64,000 nt of DNA, from contig CM020517.1 in NCBI GenBank assembly GCA_009823395.1, forward strand, positions 18,658,501 through 18,722,500, in the 5' to 3' direction. The position numbers were made by a program, and so were the translations under genes. Below, piece by piece: positions 45,892 to 56,101 of the stretch. The stretch comes from Thamnaconus septentrionalis (lineage: Eukaryota; Chordata; Actinopteri; Tetraodontiformes; Monacanthidae). A model generated the notes under the pieces. It was not told the origin of the DNA, ran no database searches, and was given only the letters and a program-made list of their open reading frames with translations. Numbering within the stretch: the stretch's first letter is position 1; every line of letters begins with the position of its first letter.

Positions 45892-48800
45892 CTAGCCGTC
45901 TGTGGGGAGGAGGTGCACGTGGTGGCTGATGGCCTGCTCCATTGAGCTTTTGAATGCTGGGTAGGAGGAGGTGACAGGCAGCAGGAGGTGCTTGGAGCTG
46001 GGCTCCCTCTGGGGAAAGAGCCCCTCGTCCACCGCCTCCACCTCCTGCTGCTCTCCTGTGGTGCAGGAGGCCACGGTGTGCAGGAAGGAGATGGAGGGCG
46101 TCGGGAGGAAGCCGGCGGCCGGCGGCCCCTGGGAACCGGTGGCGAAGCAGAGCAGGTCCTGCAGAGAGATGGAGCTCCGACCCACTGAGGAGCAGACGCA
46201 TTCTTCAGTGAGGCAGTTTCACCGCTTAGACCAGGGGTGTCAAACATACGGCCCGCGGGGCCGGATCAGGCCCGCAAACTGTTTTTTTTCCCGGCCCCCC
46301 GAGATGATTTTGCAAAATATAAAAACTGCAATTTCTCAATGAAAGAAAGCGCTATCCCAAATGTGTCCACTTGGTGTCGCAATATCGTTTCTGCATCGCA
46401 AACAAACTCAATGCTGGGGCTGAGCAAATCGGCACAAGTACAGCCACTCACGTCTCCTATTGGCTGCCCTCACTGCCCCAGAACGTCTCCTATTGGCTCC
46501 CCTCACTGCCCCAGAACGTCTCCTATTGGCTGCCCTCATTGCCCCACAATGTCTCTGTCTAAACAGACAAAGTTGATGCAGAGCAGTGTTGCCAACTTGG
46601 CGACTTTCCCCCCCCAAAAAGTCGCTATTCTGCCCATGGCAACTTTTTTTAATCAAAAGCGACTAGCGACAAATCCAGCGACTTTTCCTGGTGTTATCAC
46701 GTTGCGATCAAGTGCAAATCGTCAATTATGCAAATTAGACGATGAGCTCATTTGCTGACTTCTTGTGACTTTCAGGACAGCCAATAGCGACTTTCTTTAC
46801 TGAGGAGTTGGCAACACTGATGCAGAGTGCAGAGTCCTCAAAGAACACAAACAAAGTAAAACAAAGAACACAACTGGAAGTTGTTGTTATTGTTACGTTA
46901 TTATTCCCATACCATGATTTTACCGCTCCGGCCCGCTTGGGAAGAGATTTTCCTCTATGTGGCCCCTGGACCAAAATGAGTTTGACACCCCTGGTTTAGA
47001 TGGTCAATAAAACAAGATGCAAATGGAAGGAGAGGAATGAAGTGGTGAGACGGTGTGAAGTGCGTGATGGTGCGAGCTCACTACCTTCGCACTCTAGCAG
47101 GAAGTGCCTCCAGAAGGTGATGACGGGCAGCTCTCGGTCGGCCACGTCGTCCTGCTCTGAGAAGCTGATGGTGAAGAGGCGGCTGACCGCCTGGGCCGTG
47201 AGCCGAGCGGGCGGCTCGCAGAAGATGCTGAAAAAGGCCGACGGGAAGAGCTGCACCTGGAGTTGGACCACAGAGACTTTGAGCTGTGGCGACGCCCCCA
47301 CGATCAGAAATAATATGTTTGTGAAATAACGGGAACCTCGACTACCTGTTCAAAGACTCCCAACGTCTGCAGACCCTCCCGAAACCTGAAACATGAGCAC
47401 GTGCAGTTTTTATTTTGACAGCATTGTCAAGCTCAAGCGTTGAAGTGCAACTGAAGAGTCAGCAGCTGCAATGCCATCAAAGTTTATTTCAAAAAATAAA
47501 AGCGATATTTTTAAAAATTTCAACAAAGTACAGTTGTGATTTGCAGGTGTTTGATAAACCACCTGATGAGAGCATCAAAACCTTTGAGCCATATTTGGGA
47601 GGTTTTTCCAAGTGGAGCTGCTTCCATCACCAGGTTTTATTGCCATATTTAGGTTTTGCGCCGCTAGCTGGACAGTTTTCCTACTGCGCTGGCCTGCAGG
47701 ATGAAAGAAGCAGGAGGTCTACCTCTGCAGTGGGAGCTGCATTCTGGTGATCAGACTGAAGTTGACCAGATCCTCCACCAGGGCCTCCTTGTCTTGCAGA
47801 CAGTCGATGACTCTGCTGCAGCCGGCCAGCTCCAGGTACTGCCGACTGGCCGCCGTCACTTCCTTCAGCTCGGACAGCGACTTCGCCTCCACGATCTGAG
47901 GGTTCGGTCCGTGGGTCAGTCGGGCGGTCGCCGCTGTGGCTCTGCTCGCCACCGACCGGCTGGCCTTTGCTTACCTTGTCGACTTGGTGGGTGAAGTGCG
48001 TGCCGGGGGTCATGTGTGTGACGCTGAGCGGCTGGTTGGCCGGGTAGTTGAAGAGGCACTGGTAGAGGGCGGGGGAGAAGAAGCCCAGCGGAGGACCGCC
48101 GTGGACCAGGGAGAGAGCCAGCAGGCAGCCCACGTCGAAGTACAGGTCCTCGTGCATAGCTGCACACACAAGCACAGGACGTTAGAGTCAAGTGACTTCG
48201 CCTCCCTGCTGCTGCAGACACACAGAGAAGCTCAGATACAAAGCATCATAACAAGAAATAAGAAAATACAAAAAGCATACAATGAAAAACAAGCATCCGA
48301 TTGATTTGGAAAAACCTAAAATTGGGGGGGAAAATGAGACAGTTTTCCAACGTAAGCAAATATTAGGCTTTTTTTTTTATTTTTTAACCCATTTCAGACA
48401 AATCCAGAGGAATTGAGAGGAAATAAATGTATTTTCTGCTGGATGGTTTGGGTTCGTTACCCTTGGAGTTGAGAGAGAGGTTTCTGGACCCATCGGGACC
48501 CTCAAACACCAGCGACTCCTGGATCTGCTGCATCAGCTTCTTCAGGAAGTTCTGCCTGGCAGTGTCCACATGCAGGAGGCTGCTGGGGTACAAGCTCCCC
48601 CGGCTGTCCCTAAACCTGCTCAGGAGCAAGAGGCAACCGTCAGAGAGCCGAACGGGAGCAGGGGGATGAAGGTTCAGGCTGTCCTCGCCATTACCTGACA
48701 GTCAGAGTGTGTGTGGGGTCAAAGTCTGGCCTCCTGACCAGCTCCAATCCAGCAGCCAGAGCCTCCCCCCCTCCCACTCCCACCCCCACCTCCACCTGCA

Positions 48801-50382
48801 CCTCCACGCTGAGGGGAAGAAGCTGAGGGAGCAGATCCTGCAGGAGCTCCTGTGGAGACCTGGAGCCCAGAGGCAGCGAAGGCCTGAGGAGAAGAAGAGA
48901 GGTCAGTGGAAACAGATGCATCTCTGCACTGCTGCACTGCTGCACTGCTGCACTGCACTCGACTTGCAGAGGCAGCCGGCAACCACGTGATGAGTGTTGA
49001 TGAGAAAACACACTGGGAGAAAAACTAAGCTTCATAACCCACACTGATGCACATTGCAGCAATATGTACAGGTACTACCCGAAAAATGAGAATATCAAGT
49101 AAAAGTTGTTTTATTTTGGCAGTTTAACATAAAAGATGAAAGCAACACATTCTATTGAGCCATTACACGCAAACTGACATCTCAAGCAGTTCCTTGTTGT
49201 AACTTTGCTGATTAAGATTTTCAGTTATTAAAACCACAAACCCACAAACTCAGAAAATTATTATAAAATTTGAGCGTTTTTTTTTTAAGCTGCAAGACCT
49301 GATCAGCAAAATCCAAAGAAATAAAAACTTGAAATATATTGATTTGCATATTATTCAGCAATACAGCAACCTTTTCAGGATATTCTCAGTTTTCTGGGTA
49401 GTATCTGTACATGAGCATCCTCACTGGCTGCAGCTCAGCTGCAGCCACTCTTCCTGGATTACCACCAAGAACCTGACGTACACAATAAACTTGAATCAAA
49501 ATTGCACTCAATAGTAAGATAAAAAGCAAACAAAGATTATAAAGCAGATAAAAACAAAACAAAGGAGAAACACAATCAATGTGTCCTTCATCTCAGTCAC
49601 CTCAACCCTCAGTCAATTCATCAGTGGACCTGACTAAGTCTGCACATATATGAAAAATAGGCCATATGCTGTATATGTATGAAGTGCACAAACGGATGCA
49701 ACCTTTCTGTGTATATAAACAAGATTAAAGGCAGATTACTCCTCATTGGTGAGTTTATTTATAGTACCGAGAGCCCCACCCCCACTCATGGTATACACTG
49801 AACTATACTGTACCTCTTTGTAGTGACGCTGGTTTGAAGAGGGGACAGGTGGCGTTTTGAAAGAAGACTCCTCCTCTGAGTGACCTGAGGAGACGCAACC
49901 AGGGAGGCTGAGAGAAGCACACACACACACACACACACACAGGTTAAATGGTGTTTGCCGTGAACCCACTCCATTGGCTCCTTCATTAGACTGGAGATGA
50001 ATGGAAGATGATGAAGATGATGGGAGGGTGAAACTGAACAGACCTTTGCCATCTGTGGACTTCTTGCAGTCGCTGCAGGCCCAGTCTCTGGTGTTGGACT
50101 TCAAGCCCGAGCATTTCCTGTGAGTCCCTTTGGAGCCGCAAAGGCAGCAGCGAAGGATCCTAAACCAGCTGAGGGAAAAATAATACATGTATATACTCTA
50201 TATATATACTTGTATATGCACTAACTGTGGTTTTTATTGTGTCTTTTTATGGTATGGTCTTTTATGGTAATTTTTTTCTCTTTTATCATTGCACTGAACT
50301 TTTTATTCTATTTCTTAGTTGTGACTTTGGGTGTGTGCCAGTGAGCAGTGAATTTCCCTTTGGGATGAATAAAGTATCGATC

Positions 50383-50471
<89 letters not shown>

Positions 50472-50896
50472 CGGTGACAGCGAGTGTTGTACCCAGTCTT
50501 TGAAGCGTGCGAGCGTCCATGGTTGCACAGGCAGGTGACGGCGTCGCAGTTTCTATAAACCTCCAGCAGCTCTGAGTAGGCGTTGGGCTCCAACTCCCAT
50601 GAAGCATCTCTGCAGACACCACCATATGAGGGAGAGGGAGAGAGGAAAAGCTGTCAGTGCCGTTTAGCAGCAGCAGACAAACACGCTAGGAAGCTTCGGT
50701 CGCACGGTGGCTCTTGCTTTACCTCTCTGGGATGTAGATTCCCATCCGTAACATCTCCTCCTGGAAGTTCTCCTTGTTGTTGCACAGAGTGCATCTGAAG
50801 AAGAAGAGGCCGGCGCTGTGGGCCTGGCGCTGATGTACAAAAAACACATATTTAATATATCTATGTTCCATATTGTTGATGCTGAATAAAAAGAAT

Positions 50897-50937
<41 letters not shown>

Positions 50938-53022
50938 ACAGGAGGTGGGCAAAGTTTCGAACGTGGCATGCCAACGCAGTCTATTCGCATGCAGTCACTG
51001 CACCTGCACACATTCTCTGTGGAACCAGCTGGCGTGGCAGGATGGACACTTGAGGACGGAGTAGCAGAGGAGCGGCTCGATGGAATCCAGGCAGATGGAG
51101 CAGGACTGAGGCAGGCTGAGCTCTGAGCTCACACTCATGGACTGAGTGGGACTGTGATCCCAGCAGTACGACCTGGACACACGTACAGCAGGTCCATTAG
51201 TCTTTCTTTACAACCAAAATGAGGAATGGAAAACACTCTTTGGCTTTGGCTCACTAAGAAGAACTTCACACACGACATCGTCTTCATCACAATCATAACT
51301 TCAGGAGAACTGGTGGAAGTAGGTCCTTGACAAGTCATGAAGGCGTCTTTAGGCTTCGTCTGCGAGAACTCTGTGGTCTGTGTGTGTGTGTGTGTGTGTG
51401 AGTGTGCAGATATGCAAGCATGAACACTTACGGGAAGAGCCCGGTGAACTGGCAGAGGAACCGCTGCCCCCTGCTGCAGGCAAAGTGAATCTTCTTCGGA
51501 CATCTTTTGACGCAGCAGCCGACGCAGGCTCCCTTCTTTTTGCAGTGCGAACAAGTCTGGAACACGCAGCCCAACGTCCGTTAATCAATTTACAAAGCGT
51601 TGTTGGTTTTTCTTGTCACACTGCGGGCGGCCTCACCAGTCGAGACGAGCGCCGGACCTCCTGCTTGATGTCATCCACCAGAAAGCCGGAGACGCCCTCG
51701 CTCTCCGCTCCTCGCTGGTAAATTCCACTGGATGTCAGCTGGAAAACAAGATTGTGCAGGGAATAGCAGCTCTTATATAACTTTTACAGAACTTTTTTTT
51801 TTTATCTTAAGAAGGAAAAAAAAGATGCACTGCAAAAACTGGGCTGCAGGAAGCCTCAGGTGGTGCAAAGGAGGCCACGCTGGGTTGTCGTGGCTTTTGG
51901 AGGAGAAACAAAGAAACAAAGGAAAAGATGGATTTCCTCACTCAGGGAAGTAAATGGACACAGACAATAAAATAAAATAGAAAATAAATACACAAATGAC
52001 AACGTCCGTGTTTTCTTACCAAACAGAAGTAGTGCACGGACATGCGGTGGTCTTTGATTGCAACCTTTTCTCCAAACATGGCCGGGTCGTCAGCACTGGA
52101 TCGGCACAGAGCGCAGCCTGGACGCACACAGTTTTAATGTAAACCTGCAGACTAACCCATAGGATGTGCAGAGGGGTTACGCCAAGTCAACTGTACTGGT
52201 TTGCCATCTCGAAGATGTTTCACCTCTCATCCAAGAGGCTTCTTCAGTTCTAAAAACAAAGGTTGGAGAGTCCAATGTATTTGAGCGCCAGGGTGGGATT
52301 CACAGGCTGCTGGGCGTTCCTATTGGTCTGGCTAGAGTCCAGAAGGCTGCACTGTACTGTATGTGGCTGGTTGAAGGCCTCCCTCCCTCTCTCCCTCAGA
52401 TGGAGATCAGGGCAGTCCTCCTCACTGCAGCGAACTGCATGGACCACGGTGTTCAGTTAGTGCCTTGGTGTTTTGGAGCAGCCTTTGTCGGACCAGGTGT
52501 GAAGTGAACCAGGCTGTGGTGCTCTCCTTAGTTCTTCTGAAAGGCCTCTGACATAAAGGACAACGATGTTCTTCCTTTTGTTGCTGAGGTCTGGTGGCTG
52601 TTGGCTCCAGATCCTCCCTTCCTTCAGTTGGTTGATTTACACAGAGGTGGAACATCTTCATGCAAAACCAGTACAGTTGACTCAACTGAACACTTCTACA
52701 CTAATAAGTTGACCTCCTGGATGACTGAGAACTTTCACATACACCTCATATTACGTGCTTTCCTCGTTTTGATATCCAGTTATTTGGATTCTTAGTCTGT
52801 ATTTCTTAATTTGTGTCAAACGTTAGGATAACAATATAATTGTCACACACTGCTAATAGCTTTTATTAACTGTGTATTGAAAAGCAGGCCGGTCTGAATT
52901 TGTATATTGTGCGTTCCTGATTGCTGACAGTGTTAAAGTGAAAGATGTGCACGGGCCGATGACTCACAGTCCTCCGGGATGCAGGGCTCTCCAACATGTA
53001 ACCTGCTCTTCCTTCTCTTCAT
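45892..53022 (-). CDS. g2e3: G2/M-phase E3-type PHD/HECT protein G2E3, complete, 16 coding exons
   Basis: G2E3 is a nuclear/nucleolar ubiquitin-ligase-like protein linked to cell-cycle and DNA-damage responses. Exons: 53022-52968, 52117-52020, 51738-51637, 51556-51432, 51172-51004, 50829-50723, 50609-50493, 50168-50044, 49907-49814, 48883-48695, 48615-48461, 48159-47975, 47895-47723, 47385-47346, 47256-47085, 46184-45892. Phases agree throughout; 732 aa versus about 706 in human. An extended PHD (about 19-135: [38 protein letters not shown]) is followed by a RING-like PHD ([34 protein letters not shown]), a third zinc module ([15 protein letters not shown]...CSDCKK) and a degenerate HECT domain (about 370-732: [28 protein letters not shown]). 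The catalytic Cys position of the HECT reads Ser. Exon 9 and the linker are poorly conserved and least certain; the first ATG follows an acceptor, so 5' UTR exons lie upstream. Confidence 0.94.
46452..46550. repeat. 33-bp tandem repeat, three units, with inverted CCAAT cores
   Basis: Units start at 46452, 46485 and 46518. Each contains GTCTCCTATTGGCT, with ATTGG the reverse of CCAAT; the units differ at a few bases. Confidence 0.9.
46584..46819. mobile_element. hAT-like MITE nested inside the 46232-46993 element
   Basis: TIRs CAGTGTTGCCAACT and AGTTGGCAACACTG are exact inverses. The flanks carry a perfect 8-bp duplication ATGCAGAG (46576-46583 and 46820-46827). 236 bp, rich in GCGACTTT and AAAGTCGC blocks, non-coding. 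Confidence 0.9.
49069..49407. mobile_element. Tc1/mariner-like MITE in g2e3 intron 9
   Basis: The left end CAGGTACTACCCGAAAAATG and right end CAGTTTTCTGGGTAGTATCTG form inverted repeats of about 28 bp with few mismatches. TA flanks both sides (49067-49068 and 49408-49409), the mariner-type target duplication. The 339-bp AT-rich interior is non-coding. Confidence 0.82.
49919..49940. repeat. (CA)n upstream of g2e3 exon 9
   Basis: Reads (TG)n on the transcript and ends before CTTCTCTCAG and the exon at 49907. Confidence 0.9.
50222..50471 (+). mobile_element. LINE 3' end with (GATA)n tail (g2e3 intron 7)
   Basis: GTGAATTTCCCTTTGGGATG followed by AATAAAGTATC and a (GATA)n tail at 50383-50471. 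This is the usual truncated 3' end of a teleost L2-like retrotransposon. The tail ends 21 nt from the donor of exon 7 (50493). Confidence 0.65.
50902..50936. repeat. (AAAT)n microsatellite (g2e3 intron 5)
   Basis: About nine ATAA units. Confidence 0.9.
52185..52745. mobile_element. Dispersed fish repeat in g2e3 intron 1
   Basis: Contains CGAAGATGTTTCACCTCTCA, CCAAGAGGCTTCTTCAGTTC and, at the right, TGGATGACTGAGAACTTTCA. This combination is typical of an abundant teleost interspersed repeat whose class I cannot name with certainty. A related right-end motif (GGTTCTCAGTCATCCAGG) occurs in reverse near 20790. Confidence 0.6.
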
Positions 53023-53030
53023 TCTGTCAG

Positions 53031-53580
53031 GAGGCAAAACGCACGGCAGAATTATCTGCAAAAATTCCCTCCACGCTCTGTTAAATATGGACCGCTCGGT
53101 TAACATTAACAATACAACAGCAAATCATCTTTCGAGGCAGTCTGTAAGATTCTTTGCTACAGACTAAATGAGAGGAACGAACCTGGAGAAAGGCCAAACA
53201 AAAGGCAGCATTTCTCCCTACCGCAATTCTATGCACGGAAGAATGTCTCGCAACACCTATATATATCTTTTTTTTAATGTAATAGGTAATAGCTATGTGA
53301 AACTGAAAGGTGTGAAAGTTACGTTAAATGTCAGCAGTTTATTGTGGACGTTGAGAGTCCCGCGTCGAACAACTCTCGCGTTAATCTTCGACGGAGTTTC
53401 ATTTTGTGGCGGGGGGGAAAGCACTAAAGAAACTTACTTTACATTCAGGATCGATGTGTGTCAAATGACGACCATTTTCCTGAAGTCTAATGGATTGCTT
53501 TTGTTTGTATTTATGAGATACTGTCGAAGTTTAAATTTCCCTCTTTCAAAACAAAATGATGTCATTTCCGCTTCCGCTAT
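53031..53580 (-). promoter_or_regulatory. g2e3: g2e3 upstream region with candidate promoter
   Basis: The start exon begins after an acceptor (CTGACAG at about 53030-53024), so a non-coding exon must lie upstream. At 53556-53577 the minus strand reads GCGGAAGCGGAAATGACATC, two ETS-type GGAA cores and an ATF-like half site in a housekeeping-promoter style. The exact start is not visible. Confidence 0.35.
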
Positions 53581-54574
53581 TTGTCTTCTTCTTCTTCTTC
53601 TTCTTCCCCGTCCAGGAACTCTCCCTCTGAGTTAGCGCCTCCGCGGCTAGTTTCAGTGGTCTTCATTTGAATCTTGCCATCCGCCTACAGTCTAGGAATT
53701 TGTGTTTAGGGGAAGAAAAAAAAATAAAAAAATAAAACGTGTGGTTGAAAATTGTGGTGATGTATTTTTAGAACAATGTCAATGACTGCGTTTGTAAAGT
53801 AATTTCAACCGTGACATACAAATGTGTTGAAGACCGATCATCTGGGGGTCTGGGGGGCAAAGCAACCGGAACAGCAAAATAAATAAATAAATAAAATAAA
53901 ATATGAAAATAATATAATCACATATCTCACATGGTGAGCTCGATCACATCTCTGGCTGCAGCCGTCCACTGTCAGGACCCAACCTACTTCTTCTACTACT
54001 TTTCTAATTTTTTTAATTTGTTTTTTCTCTTTTTTATTTTTTTTTTTTCTCTTTTTTCTTTTCATCTTGCTTTTTTCTTTCCCCCTCTTTTTCCTCTTTC
54101 TTTTCCATTTCCTCTTTCTATCTTCATCTTGTTTCCACATTTTCTCTCCAGTCCTCCAGTTGAGGCTCTGCTCTCTTCTGTCCACCAGGTGGTGCCGTTG
54201 TCTCTAGTTCCTATTGAACGAAGGAGGTAAAAACTTCCCAACCTTTTTCAAACCCTGCCAGCTTCTTCCTCCTCTTCTTCCTCCTCCTTCTCTTTCTCCC
54301 CCTCCTCCTTTTCCTCCTCCTCCTCCTCCTGCAGAAGGTGAATCATTCTTCACTTTCATTCTTCTCTTCTTTCACCAACAGCCGCCACAGCTGCAGTTCT
54401 CAGGCTGACCAGCAGAGGGGGGCGGAGCGCTCACTGCAGCATCAATACGATGACGCTGATCGATCAGAGACCGGGGGCGAGCTGAGCATTGTGGGTAATG
54501 TAGTTCAAACTAAGGTGAGAGTGAACTGGAAGGTCACGTGATCTGATGTTAAAGTGAGGGTGACCTCACCCACC

Positions 54575-54587
54575 TGTGCGTGCGTGC

Positions 54588-54649
<62 letters not shown>

Positions 54650-54745
54650 ACTCGGTAAGACAGAGTTGAAGAGTTCAGGAGGAAAACAAGCAGCCAACAC
54701 GACTTTAATAACAGGGTGACACACACACCCACACACACACACACC

Positions 54746-54782
<37 letters not shown>
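54575..54782. repeat. Inverted pair of (TG)n and (CA)n arrays
   Basis: (TG)n with TGCG start at 54575-54648 and (CA)n at 54720-54782, separated by about 70 bp; the arms are complementary and could form a long hairpin. Confidence 0.9.
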
Positions 54783-54787
<5 letters not shown>

Positions 54788-55059
54788 CTGTTGTGTGTTT
54801 CTCCTGCTGCTGTGAATCTCATTTATCCACCACATTGACACTGTCGGTTTGCGGGGCTAATGTCAGTGGGCGGAGCTAGTGTTAGGCCCCACCCACTTCA
54901 TGGACCTTCTCGACACCCGCAGCACCAACTGAGCTCAGCAGCGGAACCAGGACCAGGTCCTGGAAACCTCCCTTCCTGTTTCCTATCTCTCCTGGAGTCT
55001 CTCAGTTGGGAAGAAGGGGGGTGGCAGAGGTCAGGTAAAAGGGGTGGGGCCAGGGCCAG

Positions 55060-55445
55060 TTCTCCTGGTCTAGATCAGTTCTCCTGGTCCAGTTCTGCTA
55101 GTCCAATTCTTCTGGTCCAGGTCCTCCGCTCCAGTTCTCCTGGTCCACATCAGATCTCCTGGTCCAGTTCTGCTGGTCCTGGTCCAGTTCTCCTTGTCAA
55201 GTTCTTCTGGTCTAGGCCTTCTGATTCAGATCAGTTCTTCCTGGTCTTCTGGTCCAGTTCTACTGGTCCATGGCCTTCTGGTTCAGAGCAGTTCTTATGG
55301 TCCAGGCCTTCTGGTCCAGGTCTTCTGGTCCAGTTCTCCTGGTCCAATTCTACTGGTCCATGGCCTTCTTGTTCAGAGCAGTTCTTATGGTCCAGGCCTT
55401 CTGGTCCAGGTCTTCTGGTCTAGTTCTCCTGGTCCGGTTCTCTTT
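55060..55445. repeat. Degenerate GGTCCAGTTCTCCT minisatellite
   Basis: Repeated TTCTCCTGGTCCAGTTCT-like units; a block of about 110 bp (TGGTCCATGGCCTTCTGGTT onward) is duplicated nearly exactly. The long open frame across it is an artefact. Confidence 0.85.
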
Positions 55446-55830
55446 TTCTCTTTCAGTTTTTCAGTTGATTTGAGAAGTTTGACAAAGTGAGTGATGGCAG
55501 GTGATTAAGTGTCGCCACCCTGTGGGGGGAAATTCACACCGTCATTGACCACCGATGGATAGACTGATCCCTCAGAGCCGAGTCATGACTCACGAGTCAA
55601 CTGAAATGGTTCAAAGAATCATAGTGCTGCTGCTTTTTCACATGATCAATTCCCATCTCACTGTAACACATTTCCACATTGATCATTAATGATGACATCA
55701 TCATGATCAATATGATCAATATTGTCGTCAGCTGTCCACTCACTAACTGCAGTGAGCAGAAGAGAGAACCGAATCATCAGAATGAAGAAGAAGAAAATCA
55801 TCTTCATCACATCTGACATCCAATAAAACT

Positions 55831-55908
55831 GAGTGTGTGTGTGTGTGTGTGTGTGTCTCAGTGTGAGTGTGTGTGTGTATCTCAGTGTGAGTGAGTGTGT
55901 GTGAGGGG
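55831..55908. repeat. (TG)n with CTCAGTGTGAG interruptions upstream of foxa1
   Basis: Three TG blocks about 190-270 nt upstream of the foxa1 ATG. Confidence 0.85.
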
Positions 55909-56101
55909 GGGAGCGGGGTGGTGGTGTGGAGGGGTTGCTGGAGGAGGAGATGAGATCTGGGGGTTGGACCTGCGGCGCGAGGAGAATCACATCAGTCCGC
56001 AGGTCAACTGCACGCGGCTCGGCTCCGTTCGGCTCGGCTCGGCTCGGCTTTGCTCGGCAGCAGCAGGAAGCGGCGGAGGTTCCTGCGGTGTTTTTCCCGT
56101 C

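Larger units (their letters stand above)
46232..46993. mobile_element. hAT-like non-autonomous element in g2e3 intron 15
   Basis: The left terminus CAGGGGTGTCAAACATACGG and right terminus ATGAGTTTGACACCCCTG are inverted repeats. Flanking octamers GCTTAGAC and GTTTAGAT agree at 6 of 8 positions, as expected for an aged hAT 8-bp duplication. The interior has no transposase. It is split by the nested element at 46584-46819, leaving about 520 bp of original sequence. Confidence 0.82.
53581..55830. other. Intergenic interval between g2e3 and foxa1
   Basis: No gene recognised. Holds a long pyrimidine tract (about 53985-54330, T- and CTT/CCT-rich), an inverted pair of dinucleotide arrays (TG 54575-54648, CA 54720-54782) and a minisatellite at 55060-55445. 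Confidence 0.5.

Noticed and set aside
45816..46247. Alternative frames across the last g2e3 exon (123-143 codons)
   Set aside because: Only the frame ending at 45892 continues the HECT domain in phase from the previous exon.
46452..46550. Regularly spaced repeats resembling a CRISPR array
   Set aside because: Three contiguous 33-bp units with no spacers, inside a vertebrate transposon.
52250..52685. Minus-strand frames of 65-87 codons within g2e3 intron 1
   Set aside because: They fall in a dispersed repeat and do not match the G2E3 protein; the flanking PHD exons join in frame without them.
54860..55490. 187-codon and neighbouring frames rich in Ser, Gly and Pro
   Set aside because: Arise from the degenerate GGTCCAGTTCTCCT minisatellite; open in several frames at once, as repeats of this type are.
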